A stretch of 64,000 nucleotides of DNA, taken from Ampelocalamus luodianensis. Lineage: Eukaryota > Streptophyta > Magnoliopsida > Poales > Poaceae. Position numbers and translations under genes: made by a program. Of the stretch, positions 10,570 through 21,711 are shown in pieces; the stretch's first letter is position 1, and each line of letters starts with the position of its first letter. The notes beneath the pieces were generated by a model. The model made no database searches, was not told where the DNA came from, and saw only the letters and a program-made list of their open reading frames with translations. The stretch covers positions 35,614,657 to 35,678,656 of the forward strand of contig CM070632.1 in assembly GCA_036346255.1 (NCBI GenBank). Reading direction: 5' to 3'.

Positions 10570-11466
10570 GACCGAAGTCTTACATCAGGGGCCGGGAAGG
10601 TCAATTACAGATGAAGTCTAGCAGGGGAAAGGATAAATAACCACAGTGACTCTCAGGATATGCCGACAGACAATCGGCTGGGGTAAACGACCTAATACTT
10701 AACGTCATCTTCAACTCCCAATGGGTAGAGGTAACTGTTCACCAGCTAGTATCTTCGGGCACTGAATCCACATATATGAGCAACTATGAGTACAAAAATA
10801 CTCAGCAAGCCATCACAACAAATGCAATTATATAGATGCAAGTCTTACCAATGGAGTGGTCTTATGGTTATTTCAGCACAAAACAACTTTTTCCCTAATA
10901 CTATAATTATTTTCCAAACATATGACTAAGCCTTTTTAACTTGAAAAACCAATGTTTCATTTGTGTAAGCACGTTTCATCAAGTGACCAATTTCCATCTT
11001 CCTATTACTACTCATGAGGTTTCATCCACCTACATCATCACCCTAACCATGTTTATGCCAACATGTCTCAGTTCACATTTTACTAAAACTAACCAAGTGA
11101 GGCTTTCTGCACAATGCCCATAACCGGAGGCATGACTATTTGAATAGATTAAACACTCTGCAGAGGTTGCATAGCTTTGCCCACAAGATATGATCAACTC
11201 AAAATATCGGCCATGACACGCTTCCTTGGGCGTGCGGTGGAGACGATCATAACAGGGCCTTTTCAATTCCTAGTCCCAACACTAGACATGCTTCGGCGGG
11301 GAACCACCCAACACTAGGACAATGACTGCTATGGGGCACCCCCATAATGCCCTAACCAGGTGTATTTTTAATGAGGGACCCTCTCTTGTTAGGGAGTCAC
11401 GACTCTTCTCGATATATATAAAAGTTAAAGTTACTCTTGGTGCGGGTTTTCATGCTGACAAAAAGC
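10570..11466 (-). repeat. LTR fragment W, left piece
   Basis: This resembles the R/U5 part of the long gypsy LTRs in minus orientation. It has the block gcccataaccgg ... ctatttgaatag (11136-11147) ... cactctgcagagg ... cccacaagatatg, shared with A (about 4000-4080), Y and D. No LTR terminus is seen. It is the host sequence into which X inserted (TSD gtaaa at 11467-11471), and it continues at 42485. Confidence 0.6.
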
Positions 11467-11471
11467 GTAAA
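11467..11471. repeat. Target duplication of solo LTR X (left)
   Basis: gtaaa immediately before TGTAACATCCC. The same five bases follow the end of X at 42480-42484. Confidence 0.8.
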
Positions 11472-13041
11472 TGTAACATCCCAGTTTTAATGTCTTTTTG
11501 AAGTTTTCTAAATAAAAATAGCCGTTTGAATTTTCTTGAATTAATTAAAGCTTAATTTGAATTTTTAGAAATGAAATAATATCAATAAACTAAACTTCAA
11601 TTAAATTCAAAACTATTTTATTTGATTTTCTCAGGTTCTAAGGAGTTTTTTTTTGGGAATTTTTGGAATTTATTTGGTATTTCTTTGAGCTCTATTTGAT
11701 TTAACCCAATTTCTAAAATTTAGAAATAATTTCTTTTTCCTAAAATTCCTGTGAGGACCCCAGTTTATTTGGCTTGTAATGCTTAGCCTTCCATTGACCC
11801 TAGCATCACAATTCAAATAAACCAAGCCTCAGGATATGTATACTTCCCAGAAATGCAGTATACACACCCCGTTACAAAATCAAGCATCAATTCCATACAC
11901 GAGAGGTTACAATATCAAAACTTCATCATATACAACAGATTGAAATTACAAGATAAATAACAAACTACACAGCGGAAGCAAAAGCCATAAGATGGCGATA
12001 AATAAAAGAGCCAATTAGTGTGCCTTTACCCACAAGGCAACCAACCGGGCCGCCAAGCTAGTCGTCAAACCCGTAGCACAGCTCACAAAAGGAAAGCCCT
12101 TGGGGCTCACCTTCTTCCTCTGCAACAAAAACATTAAGCAAAGCATCTGAGTACAAAAATTGTTTTTGTACTCGCAAGACTGACGTGTAAGGGTAACAGA
12201 ACTATAATTAACTACATGCAAGCTTTATTTAAGTGGAGGGGGCTCTGGACTTATTTTTAGCATAAAGCCAGTTTTCTTTTACAATAATGTGATAGTTTGA
12301 AGGCAGTTTTAACTATTCAAATTTTATTTGCAGAAATAACAGCGATACAGTAAGTAGTAACATAAAGATATCCTGGAGATGACCAACCCAATGGCCATCA
12401 CAACAATAGTATGAACACCCGTTCATACCAACCCATCAAGTTTTAATTAAAATGTTGTAGTCTAACTCTTGAAAGACCTCCCCAAGTGTGTCCATAACCT
12501 AGGACGAGGCTATTCGAATAGATTTAACCTGCAGGGTGTACCAATGTACCCACACTTTAGACCGCCTTTCCACGACCACGGTTAGCATACTTCCTTTGGT
12601 ATGCGAGCACGGCTAAGTCTAACATGACGTTTTCCAATATTGTGTATCAACTACGAGTCGCTCGTATGGATAGAAATCCATACGCTTACATGGTAAAGCC
12701 GAAAAGACAACAAATCCCAACACGGGTGAAGCTTTTCGGACAACTACCATGCTCCCAACACCATCCCTCCTGCGACCTCCTGCGACCGGGCCAATACACG
12801 CCAAAGTACTAAGTCAAGAGAGGTCCCATACCCCTAGTGTGGTTAGCACAAGAATGCTTGGTTTAGTGTAACAAGATGTTCGGTCCTTGTTGACTCGAGC
12901 ACCATTCCAGTCACACCCAAAATCACACCAACTTACCATTGTGCCCAAGTCCAAATCATTTTATTTTCAGTTTTTAGTTTTCACAAATATACATAGCACA
13001 AAGGCTAAATTTTAAAGGTCATAATAAGTTTGTGTGATCAA

Positions 13042-13064
13042 GGTTATCGACTAAGTCGATAACC
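13042..13064. other. Conserved hairpin in D LTR
   Basis: Perfect 10-bp arms ggttatcgac and gtcgataacc with loop taa. The same arms occur in the other D LTR near 23001-23023 and in G at 52333-52354 (loop tt). H has a weaker version near 61192-61211. The surrounding LTR differs between these elements, so the stem is better kept than its neighbourhood. Confidence 0.7.
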
Positions 13065-15998
13065 ACGAAATCTACCATAACTAAGCATTGCTAAGCATCA
13101 TATCGTAAAGACAAATAAAAGGCCCTAAATCATTCACCGGGCTCTAATTCACCAGTGAGAATAATATTCCTAAGGTAGTGGCAGGGGTGAACAATTTTCA
13201 GGGCAACAATGCAATGGGATTAACTACCTCTAATCGACAAAATTAATCATTGACACAAAAGCATGCATACGTACAAGTAAAACAAAGTATTAGATTTTTT
13301 AAAAGTAATGGGATTGGGTGGATATGATCAAACTGCTTGCCTTTGCTTTGTTTGAGATATTCGACTTGCTGCAGAGGATCGCTCTCGAAAACAATGCCAT
13401 CTAACGACAAAAACTGCTAAAGCGAAAAACAACGAATAAACACCAGAACGCCAACAGTAATAAAAAATCAAACACACAGAAGATAGAATAAGAATTTAGG
13501 AACAACAAATTAGATGATACAGAATTTATTTAAATTAGATAGGATTTCTTCTGATTGCTCTCTCCAAACTCACTTATTTTCCACGATAATCATACAGTAA
13601 AAATCAATCCTCTTATATATTTTCCTCTTTCGGCAGACTTTGATGGTGATTGTGTGCACATCTATTAGCTACAACATATGGGCTCTAGTTACTAGAATCC
13701 ACCTTATTATACCATTCTCTAGTTATCATTCGGATCACTTGATTTAATTGATTTAGTTCAGCCACTGATTGTTACTATATGAAACACAATTGCTATTTCA
13801 GCATTTTATATCTGAACATCTATAAGCTAAGAAACATACTACCCCAATTTAAATAGCTAACTATTCTATGTATCCTTCACTGTTATAAGCTTATTAGACC
13901 TACAAATTTGTTATTAGAGTACTGATGAGCTCATAAGCGAACTGACAATTACAAAACACATTTCTAACCAACCTAATGGAATTAGCCCTACTGCAGATCT
14001 CCCAAAGGTGCCATATTAACCTATTGCTATCCAGATCAAGCGATCCAAACTGGCTAATATAGCCCGACAATCCAACTTATTAAAGTGCAACTTCAACTGT
14101 AAGTTGATCAGTAAGACTTATTGACTCACCAACTACTGGAACTAGTTCTACTAACAAAAAGACTAAAAGACACAAAGAGATTGAGCAACAGTGGAAACTT
14201 CTGTTAGATGAAGTCCACAACACAACCACTCTCAAAACTACAAAGCTACTAGCCAAATAACATTATCATCTCATATGTGCACTAGTTAGCAAATGGACAA
14301 CTCTTGGAAATGAACACAGGGGCTGCTAGCCAACCACCTACAAAACAACTTTCAGATTTAGCTGCTATTGATAGATAATTGTTCACTAATTAAACTTAAG
14401 AGAAACTCTAACTACTCGAATTAATCCAGTTATTAGCGGTGACAACTCTTATATTTTCAGATTACTATTCAAACACCTACAATAGAAACAAACTTTCTGG
14501 ACATGAGAGCTACAGATAGCCTTCCCACAATTTGAACTTCTAGACTTTCTTTAAACTTAACTACAAATTATTTAACTAGAGTGATCTAATTGCCATACAC
14601 CAAATTTGTGAGCACAAGAGTTAAGATTTTGCAGATGGTGCTTCTGACATTCTTCTTCTCTTCTCTGCTTAGACAACCGACAACAAGACATCTTCTATAA
14701 AGAGATGCTATTAATTTCATTTCTTGCTAAACCGAAATTTCACTAAGCTAGTCATACTTTTGAGTGGCATTACTGTCAGACAAAATGGTGGGTTTGCAAG
14801 AGGGTTCACCACTTTACTGACTTTTCAATTTGTCTCCCAATCAACTTCTCTATTTCTCAGATCATCCAAAAGACTGCTATTATGACAACTGATCCATAAG
14901 CCTACTGACAATTTTAAATACATTTCAGATCGCCTTCTGTTCATACAAGTTAGTAACCTACTAACTGTTATTTATCTGAAAATACAACTTGTTAATGGAG
15001 TATCTAAAAGCTACTACCCTGTAACTGGCTAACTTTGCTACTAACATAATCCAATGGAACTACTGACAATCATACTCTAATGAAACACTAACTTTAGCCC
15101 ATTGTTCACCGATTTATTTACTAGCCCCTTCTCTCTCGTACATCCAAACTTGCATTAACAGTGAGCTAGAGTGATAAGAGGGCTCACCTGACACAGAGAG
15201 GAGGAGCCGAAGGTGGCTTAGGTAGGGGCGTGGAGGAGGGCGCAGCTCGGGCGGCTGGTGGTTGCGAGCAGTTGTCGAGCGCGGGGAAGACCGGGAGGCG
15301 ACAGCACACAGGCGCGCTGAGGGGCGACCGAGCCGAGCTCCACCTGCAAACATACCAACACATTCTTTGAGGCATATTCACAAACACATAGAGCGCAAGG
15401 AGAATGGACCAAAGGCAGCTCATCCATGGCCTGTCGTCGGCGGTCGGAAGGTCGGCGGCGGTGGGGCAACCGGGCCGGGGCAGCTCCGGGGCTTGGCGAT
15501 GGCAGGGAGGCTGTGCATGCAGCAACCGGGGCGTGGAGGAGCTGGAGTAGCACCGGCAGCAGAGGGGCCGATGGCGCTCGGGCTCAGCGCGAGGCGCCGG
15601 GAGGCGAGCGGCTTAGGTGCGGGCCGGGCTGGAGCGAGCCGCGCGAGCCGGGCGAGCGGGCGGGAGGTGACAGAGGAGAGCTCGGTGGGGAAGGGCGGTG
15701 GAGCCGGGAGGTAGCAGCGGCACTGAGGGGCAGCCGGCGCTGCTGAGCTGTAATACCCCAAAAATTAAATCGGGAGAGAATAATTAAATCGGGAGAGAAT
15801 AATTAAAATCGGGGGAATATTTCTTTTAGCAAAGCGATTGAACAGGAGAAAGAGGGGTTTTAATGTAACACTCCAATTTATTCTACGAAAGAAAGTGTTC
15901 AAAAGAGAAATTAGACATAAAAAAGGGGGGTTTCTGCAGTTTTTCGGCAACTTGGGCCTTGGGCCTTGGCCCAAGAGGCCCATGAGGGGTAGGCCACC

Positions 15999-16011
15999 AA
16001 TAAAAGGAAGG
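15999..16011 (+). promoter_or_regulatory. TATA-like box of element E LTR
   Basis: CAATAAAAGGAAG in a GC-rich context about 250 bp inside the LTR, followed within 20 bp by aaaccctag. Weak consensus but correct position. Confidence 0.45.
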
Positions 16012-17533
16012 GGAAAACCCTAGATGCACTGTAGCTACAGTGCCACCGCACTGTAGCATGGTTACTGTAGCACACCTCTCCTCCATGGTGGTGCCCCCCT
16101 CCATTGGTGCCTCCCTTCTTCGCCGTCGGTGCTCCCTGCTGCCGATCAAGTGAAGAAAGGAGAGGAGATCAACTTCATGGGGAGAGTTCATCATCTTGCT
16201 GCGATTCTACAAGGGTAACGTTGCGTGTTCTTCGTTGTTTGATATGTAATAGTTGCGGTTGATGTCGTTTGGTAGATTGATTTGCGTCGGTTTAATAGAT
16301 CGCGTTCTGTCCAGATTATTGCGCGGTCAGTTTCGTGTGTTTAGAGGCCGAATTTGGAGTTTTGGTCTCCTAGAGTTATGTAGATAATGTTCTTAGCTTT
16401 CAGTGGCCGCCAAGAACGCCAAAATCCGATTAACGGTTAGAAAGTTATGAATTGTTTAGTGCCGCTGTCTGGTTAATCTGTCAACATCCTGACAGTCTGT
16501 ATAAAACTGAGTTAATCTATTAGTTAAAGACGAAATCAGAGGATCTCAATATAACGAAAATTGTAGGTAATTTCCATACCTTTTCATAGAGATAAAGAAC
16601 ACAAGATTTGGACTTTCGTAGCAAAAGTTATGATGGTTTTAGTGTACTGTCCAGAGAAGCCGACGTGAAAATTGTTGTTCTGTAGTTTGGCTTGGTAGGG
16701 GCTGTAGATGGCATAATCAAAAGGGCTCCCCAACTAATTTTATTTGGGTAATTTAATTACCTTTCCAGAAAGTCTGAGAACACCTCATTTGGACTCCTGA
16801 CCAGAAAGTTATGTATTTTAGAAGTTGACTGTCCGCAGTGATCACCAAAGCGATCGCTAGAAATTGGAAGATTGGAAAACGCTTGGGAGATTAGCGAGTT
16901 CGTTTGTGTTGTTTTTTATACTTTTGATCCAGTATGTTGGTCTTAGATTGGGGTTATCTTTATGTTCAGGTGGGAGCGTGATCCCAGGGCAGCGCCCTCT
17001 TGCGTCCACCGTTCTCGCACGGTTGAGGCAAGTATTCGGGTTATAGCATATCTATGCTTGTATCTTTGAGAGTGTTTGTGTTTTGCTCGTAATAGCCATG
17101 CATGAATGTTAATGTGATGAGTTTCCATTTATCTTGATGAATGCTAGTTATAGTTAAAGTTGATGTTATTGTGATGAGTTCCAATTTTATCTGGTGAATG
17201 CAAGTACTCGATTGAGAGAATATGTATGAATGTTTGATAGAAGGTGCTAGTACTTTGATGCGTACTAACCATGCAAGGTTGATAGTGTGACATGTATGAT
17301 TAAGGATGGTAAATATTTGAGATATGATTAATTATTATTCATGAAGGATTGTTCATGTTTGCTAGTATTATGAATATATGTGCTATTCATGGATACTAGA
17401 ATGCTAAGAATGTCAATGATGAGGAATGCTAGAAGTATGAATAAGTTTATTCATGCACGTCGTTGTTGTGAATCCATATGTATGATGGTTTAAAGTTTTG
17501 TTCATGTGCATCATGCAATCATATTAGAGGATT

Positions 17534-17737
17534 GGTCACGTGGTGACTATGCATGTTCGAGGTCCATGTCATGTAGATGACGGGCTTGAGGTCCCCACAT
17601 TCGTGGAATGTGGGCAATGAATAAAGAGGTCCCCATCATAGAGATGATGGGCAAAGGTCCCTATACATGTGGTGTATAGGCTCTTGGTCCTGTGCGGAGA
17701 GCACGCAGCAAGGGTATACATCAACGGATGTATACCC
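17534..17737 (+). other. Hairpin array in E LTR
   Basis: Ordered short inverted repeats separated by GAGGTCCCC-type spacers. The clearest are: arms cccacattc and gaatgtggg, loop gtg (17594-17614); arms cccatcat and atgatggg, loop agag (17632-17651); arms cctataca and tgtatagg, loop tgtgg (17660-17680); arms gggtatacat and atgtataccc, loop caacgg (17712-17737). Weaker stems sit at 17534-17548 and about 17564-17583. Arms are 8-10 bp and perfect in the four listed. The same array, read in reverse, is in F and in a diverged form in B. Confidence 0.85.
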
Positions 17738-18311
17738 CGCATTACCGGTAAAATGCGAAAAGATATAAAGTTCAAAAGTTGCATTGCATTGATCGCATTC
17801 CATGAGTATGAAAGCTATGAGTAGTGTAACGTTATTGTGGATCATTGTTGCTATGCTTGTGTTCTTGTTTATAGTCTTGTTGATACTTGCTGAGTCTTTG
17901 GGCTCACCCTTGCTTTGATATGTTTTAGGTACAACTGGCAGGAACGACATGCATGGGAGGGAGTAGATGTTGGATGCACTCACTACCTCACGACCATAAG
18001 GCGTTTGCCATTTAATTACACATCAAGATTAAGTAAACTGTTTGAGAATCACTCATAGATGGTTTTGAGTATTTATGTTAATTGTGATAATGAGAATAGC
18101 AAGTCTGGATTTTGTTTATTCGATCATCTTGCAAGCTTGTGTAACCTTGATTATGAAGATATTGATAAGTGTCATGATTAATTGTTGGAACCTCGGTATT
18201 GTTGACTATACAAAGGAGGTTTTGCCGAAAATTTGTAATTGGTCTTAGTTTAGTTTAGTCTAATTTAATTTTAGTAGCATTCGGGCTCAATCTTTGAGAT
18301 GGGGTGTTCTG

Positions 18312-18324
18312 TTGGTATCGAGCG
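18312..18324 (+). other. Element E primer binding site (variant)
   Basis: TTGGTATCGAGCG directly after the LTR, again with CGAG where CAGAG is expected for initiator tRNA-Met. It fixes E's plus orientation. Confidence 0.75.
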
Positions 18325-20016
18325 GGCTTTAGGTCCGTGGTTAATAGAAAAATATTAAATTGACACACTGTGCACAGTAGGTGGGGTTGGGAATTACATT
18401 GCTTCGGCATTATCTGTTGTTATGTTTCATTTGTTGAGCAATTGTTGAATTGCCTCTGTCTTTCTTGTTGATAATCTATGAAATGATATGTTATGATATT
18501 CTATATCTATGAATCTATTCTATGATTGCCATGAGATGATCATGTATAATCATATTTGATTATATTGTTTATGCGTGTCGGTAATGGTTGTTAAGAAGTG
18601 GAGGCCGTGGTTGTGGCCTTGGACTTTGTCTGGTTTTACCACCGTTCGTGGTAGACGAATAGAGTAGTTACCCCGAATACCATAGTTGCAGGAGTTGAGC
18701 GTGAGTTGTTTTAGAAAGTTGTTTTCCTTCTTGACCTCAAATCTTGGCAAATTCTTGTTTTGTGGTGGATGATGATTTTCTCTTGGGTTCGTGGTTCATG
18801 GTAATGGTTGTGTTACAATGGTCTCTAATGGTTCTCTGAAACAAGTATTGTTTTTCAACTGTTGAGCTGTCTTTACTACTTGTGATCGTCCTCAATTGGC
18901 ATTACTGATAATTCCATGGTTGTTTCTTCTTTCTCATTGGAAAGAATGACTCATGTATTCGTTTGAAAGTTTGGGTAATGAGAGTTTCATTGCAAGTTTG
19001 TTAACATGAGAAAACTTTAGCTCTATGTATTTCTTTTGGATTATTCCGAGTGATGAAGTTTAATGCATCTCTTTTCTGTTGGAAATTGCTAAAATCCTTT
19101 TCCGATGCCTTGTTATGGTTAAATCGAGATTGTAATCAAATAACTTGATATGGTATGGGTATCAAGTTGAGTCATTGGTATGGTGAATAATTAATATTAA
19201 TTAGTAACCTTGGAAGTGAAATTGATTAGGATGATGTTGTCTTTTCTAGTTCTTGATGAACGGTATATATGAGTAGTGATTGAGAGATATCAAGAAGTAT
19301 GGAACCTTGATGAACTAGTCTGGTCATTAAAACTGTTTAGGTTGTTAAACTTGTTGGGTTCTTTGGTTCCCATGGATTAATTTAATTGTGTGGAAAGGAA
19401 AATTAGAGGGAATACCATATTTACATATTCCCTAGTATGATTAGTTATTAGAATTGTGTACAACCGGTTTAATGGATTGAATATCGGTGGATCTAGAAAT
19501 TATAGGAGGAGTTCTATGTAGTTCTTCTATGTAGGATGACGCGATGAATTTGGTTGTAGTGTTGTTGAGACTCTTGATCGATAGAAGATTTCGATTTTTG
19601 AAGTTTTAGTGTATTTTTTTTTGCCGAAATCCAATGTGAGGAGGAACAGTTGAATATGTGCTTGTTAATATCCATGTGATTTGGGAAGGAAAGTAGGTAG
19701 CAACTAGATTTCATAACGAAGCCAGTTGATAACAACTAGATGGGCTGACGACGGGGGCCCACAAGTAAGTGAGAAGGGGAAGGTGGCTCGAGCGAGTTAG
19801 TTCGATCAGACCCGGGTGGCGAAGGGTCCGGTCGGAGGAACAGTGCGAGCTGGATTTAGAATTAGGGCTTTTATTTCTCATTACTTGTTCCGGCAAAAAC
19901 AAATACGAATCAAATAACTCACAAAAATTGCAGACCAACTGAACGACAACAGATAATCATACAAAAAGTTTAAAAAGTCTTGGATTTTTGCATTTTGGAA
20001 ATTTTGGGATGTTACA

Positions 20017-21711
20017 AATCTACCCCCCTTAAACAGAATCTCGTCCCGAGATTCCGGTAGTTCGGAAGTCGGAACGAAAAGCTGTGGCAAACTAGGTGGG
20101 TTTGGTTACGGGGTCACTTTTCGGATTTCGATGCAAACCGAACTCAAATCCGAAACCAGAGAGGTTCTTCAGAAGTTTTAGGTCCTAAAGTGGGAAGCTT
20201 TGTTGAAGGATTTCTAATGTCCTGCTGTTAAGTGTTTTCTAGGTGGTTCTTTTCAACTCTAAACGAAATGCACCATCTGTTGTCTTGATTTCCTTCAGAG
20301 ATAGTGCTGGAAGATCATGAAGTGGTATCCTGACGCTGCTGACACATTTTCCTTTCCATTGCTTTGTTTAACCTTTCCTTTCTTGATTCGAAGATAATTT
20401 GACATCATGCTTCACGTCGTCTTCTGGTAGTATGAAAGACTCGGCTCTACTCAGTCGACCGAAAGGGGCATCGATCGATAGAACGGAAAGACTGGTTAGA
20501 TGGTAATCTAGCATCAACACTAGGACTCAGCGTAGAAAAATTCTATTTGCTTGGCTGGGACAGGAAATGCACAGGATGAATGCACGAGGGGATGCATGTG
20601 TGCAAATTAGTCCTAAGGCAAATTTTAAATCTTGGTTAATGAAAGTGCAAATGCTTACATGCATGCTTACATGCTTCTACCGAAATGCAAATACTTACAT
20701 GCATGCTTACATGCTTTTTGTTTTATGCAACTTGAGTAACATGACATGCTTAAGTTAATTTAGAAACTATATGCATGATCAAACTATAAGAATCAAGATG
20801 CCTAACAAGTAATTTGAGGTATCTTCTACCCCCCTTAAATATTTCAGTACATGAAAGGTAAGTTGAGGAAAGAATGACAATGGGTATGCAATTTAATTCT
20901 AACATGTACTAACTACTCCAAAAGGTTCCGACATAGTTGCTATACATGCCGTCTGTAGGCGATGTGCAACTACTTGGAACAAGGAGAGCATACGATTACA
21001 AAATCCAGCGTCTACAAGCTAACGAATATCATTAGGGTGTATATATTCTAAGAATAACCCTAACTTAATTTTAAAGCAAAGCATCGATTAGGAGAAACAA
21101 ACATTACCCTAAACTGATTGCAAACACATAACAAGCGAGAAATGAACTCCAAATATTTGTATGAAAGCATAAGACCAGCGCAATCGTTTAGGATGATAAC
21201 ATTTTAGAACACAACTTAAGTTCTAACGCATCTAAAAGGCATAGCAAATACCATATAAGGGTGCATTAGGCACTAGCCATCTAATATCACATCTTACCCT
21301 TTTAATCCCATGAATTTTAGTTGATTTAACATCTCATTTTTAACCCTAACGATGAACTAAGTGCTCGCAGTCCGAAACTTGTGCTTGATGTCCAGATTTT
21401 GTATCCGAGCTCCGAGATGAGTGCTTCAACTCTTCACAACCAACGCTTCATGTTTTTAACACTCATTATTCCCCAGACCAAATTTAACCGATAATCAACT
21501 AACTTTGAAAGGAGAAGAGAGGGGAAACAACTTTTTCGAAAACTCAACAAGAATAAGGCAAGATGAGCAAGCTAAGATAGGTAAGGAGTAAAATCTGAGA
21601 ACTTACTTAAGTTTTCATAACCCATTTGACATTTTGAAAATAAGTTTTTCAAAATATCCTAATGACGACCAAGCTAGGGGTTTCTACGGTCGACAAACTC
21701 GATACCAACTT
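20017..21711 (-). other. Element D internal region, no coding sequence
   Basis: This 1.7 kb is all that lies between D's LTRs. The left edge carries the PPT (minus strand AAGGGGGGTAGATT, 20031-20017), and a second PPT-like tract occurs at about 20829-20842. The right edge carries the variant primer site TTGGTATCGAG (21708-21698) and a leader resembling those of G and H (gtttcccctctcttctcctttcaa on the minus strand, in part). A small direct repeat of acttacatgcatgcttacatgc is at 20655-20715. No gag or pol motif is visible in any frame. Confidence 0.75.

Larger units (their letters stand above)
15749..18310 (+). repeat. Element E 5' LTR (about 2.56 kb)
   Basis: It starts TGTAATACCCC and ends near GGGGTGTTCTG just before the primer site. 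The reverse complement of solo LTR F matches along its length (hairpin array, tgcatgggagggagtagatg, aatctttgagatgggg). A TATA-like CAATAAAAGGAAG is at 15999-16011, followed by aaaccctag and a Cys/Ala/Pro-codon-rich leader. The hairpin array lies about 1.5 kb downstream of the TATA box, so inside the transcribed part. Confidence 0.82.
15749..19929 (+). mobile_element. Element E: truncated long-LTR element in D's 3' LTR
   Basis: It has a 5' LTR (15749-18310), a primer site and at most 1.6 kb of internal sequence, then returns to D's LTR without a 3' LTR. The left edge is sharp (TGTAATACCCC after ...gctgctgagc). The right breakpoint is uncertain between about 19730 and 19929. The internal part 18325-19730 has no recognisable coding sequence but shares its first few hundred bases with the minus strand of element B. 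It is the same family as solo LTR F, in opposite orientation. Confidence 0.75.
11750..20016 (-). repeat. Element D 3' LTR (interrupted by E)
   Basis: It starts TGTGAGGACCCCAG and ends GGGATGTTACA. 11750-15748 aligns throughout with 21712-23647 plus 32532-34560 of the other LTR, including the hairpin ggttatcgac/gtcgataacc (13042-13064) and the palindrome CTATTCGAATAG (12510-12521). Element E occupies 15749 to about 19730-19929, after which the shared end (gcagaccaactg onward) resumes. Roughly 390 bp present in the right LTR before that point have no counterpart here. Frames at 15114-15761 are GC-rich U3 and not genes. Confidence 0.85.

Noticed and set aside
12619..12812. Opposed small ORFs repeated at 22570-22952
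   Set aside because: They are the same LTR segment in D's two LTRs, and related shadows occur at 52589 in G and 61337 in H.
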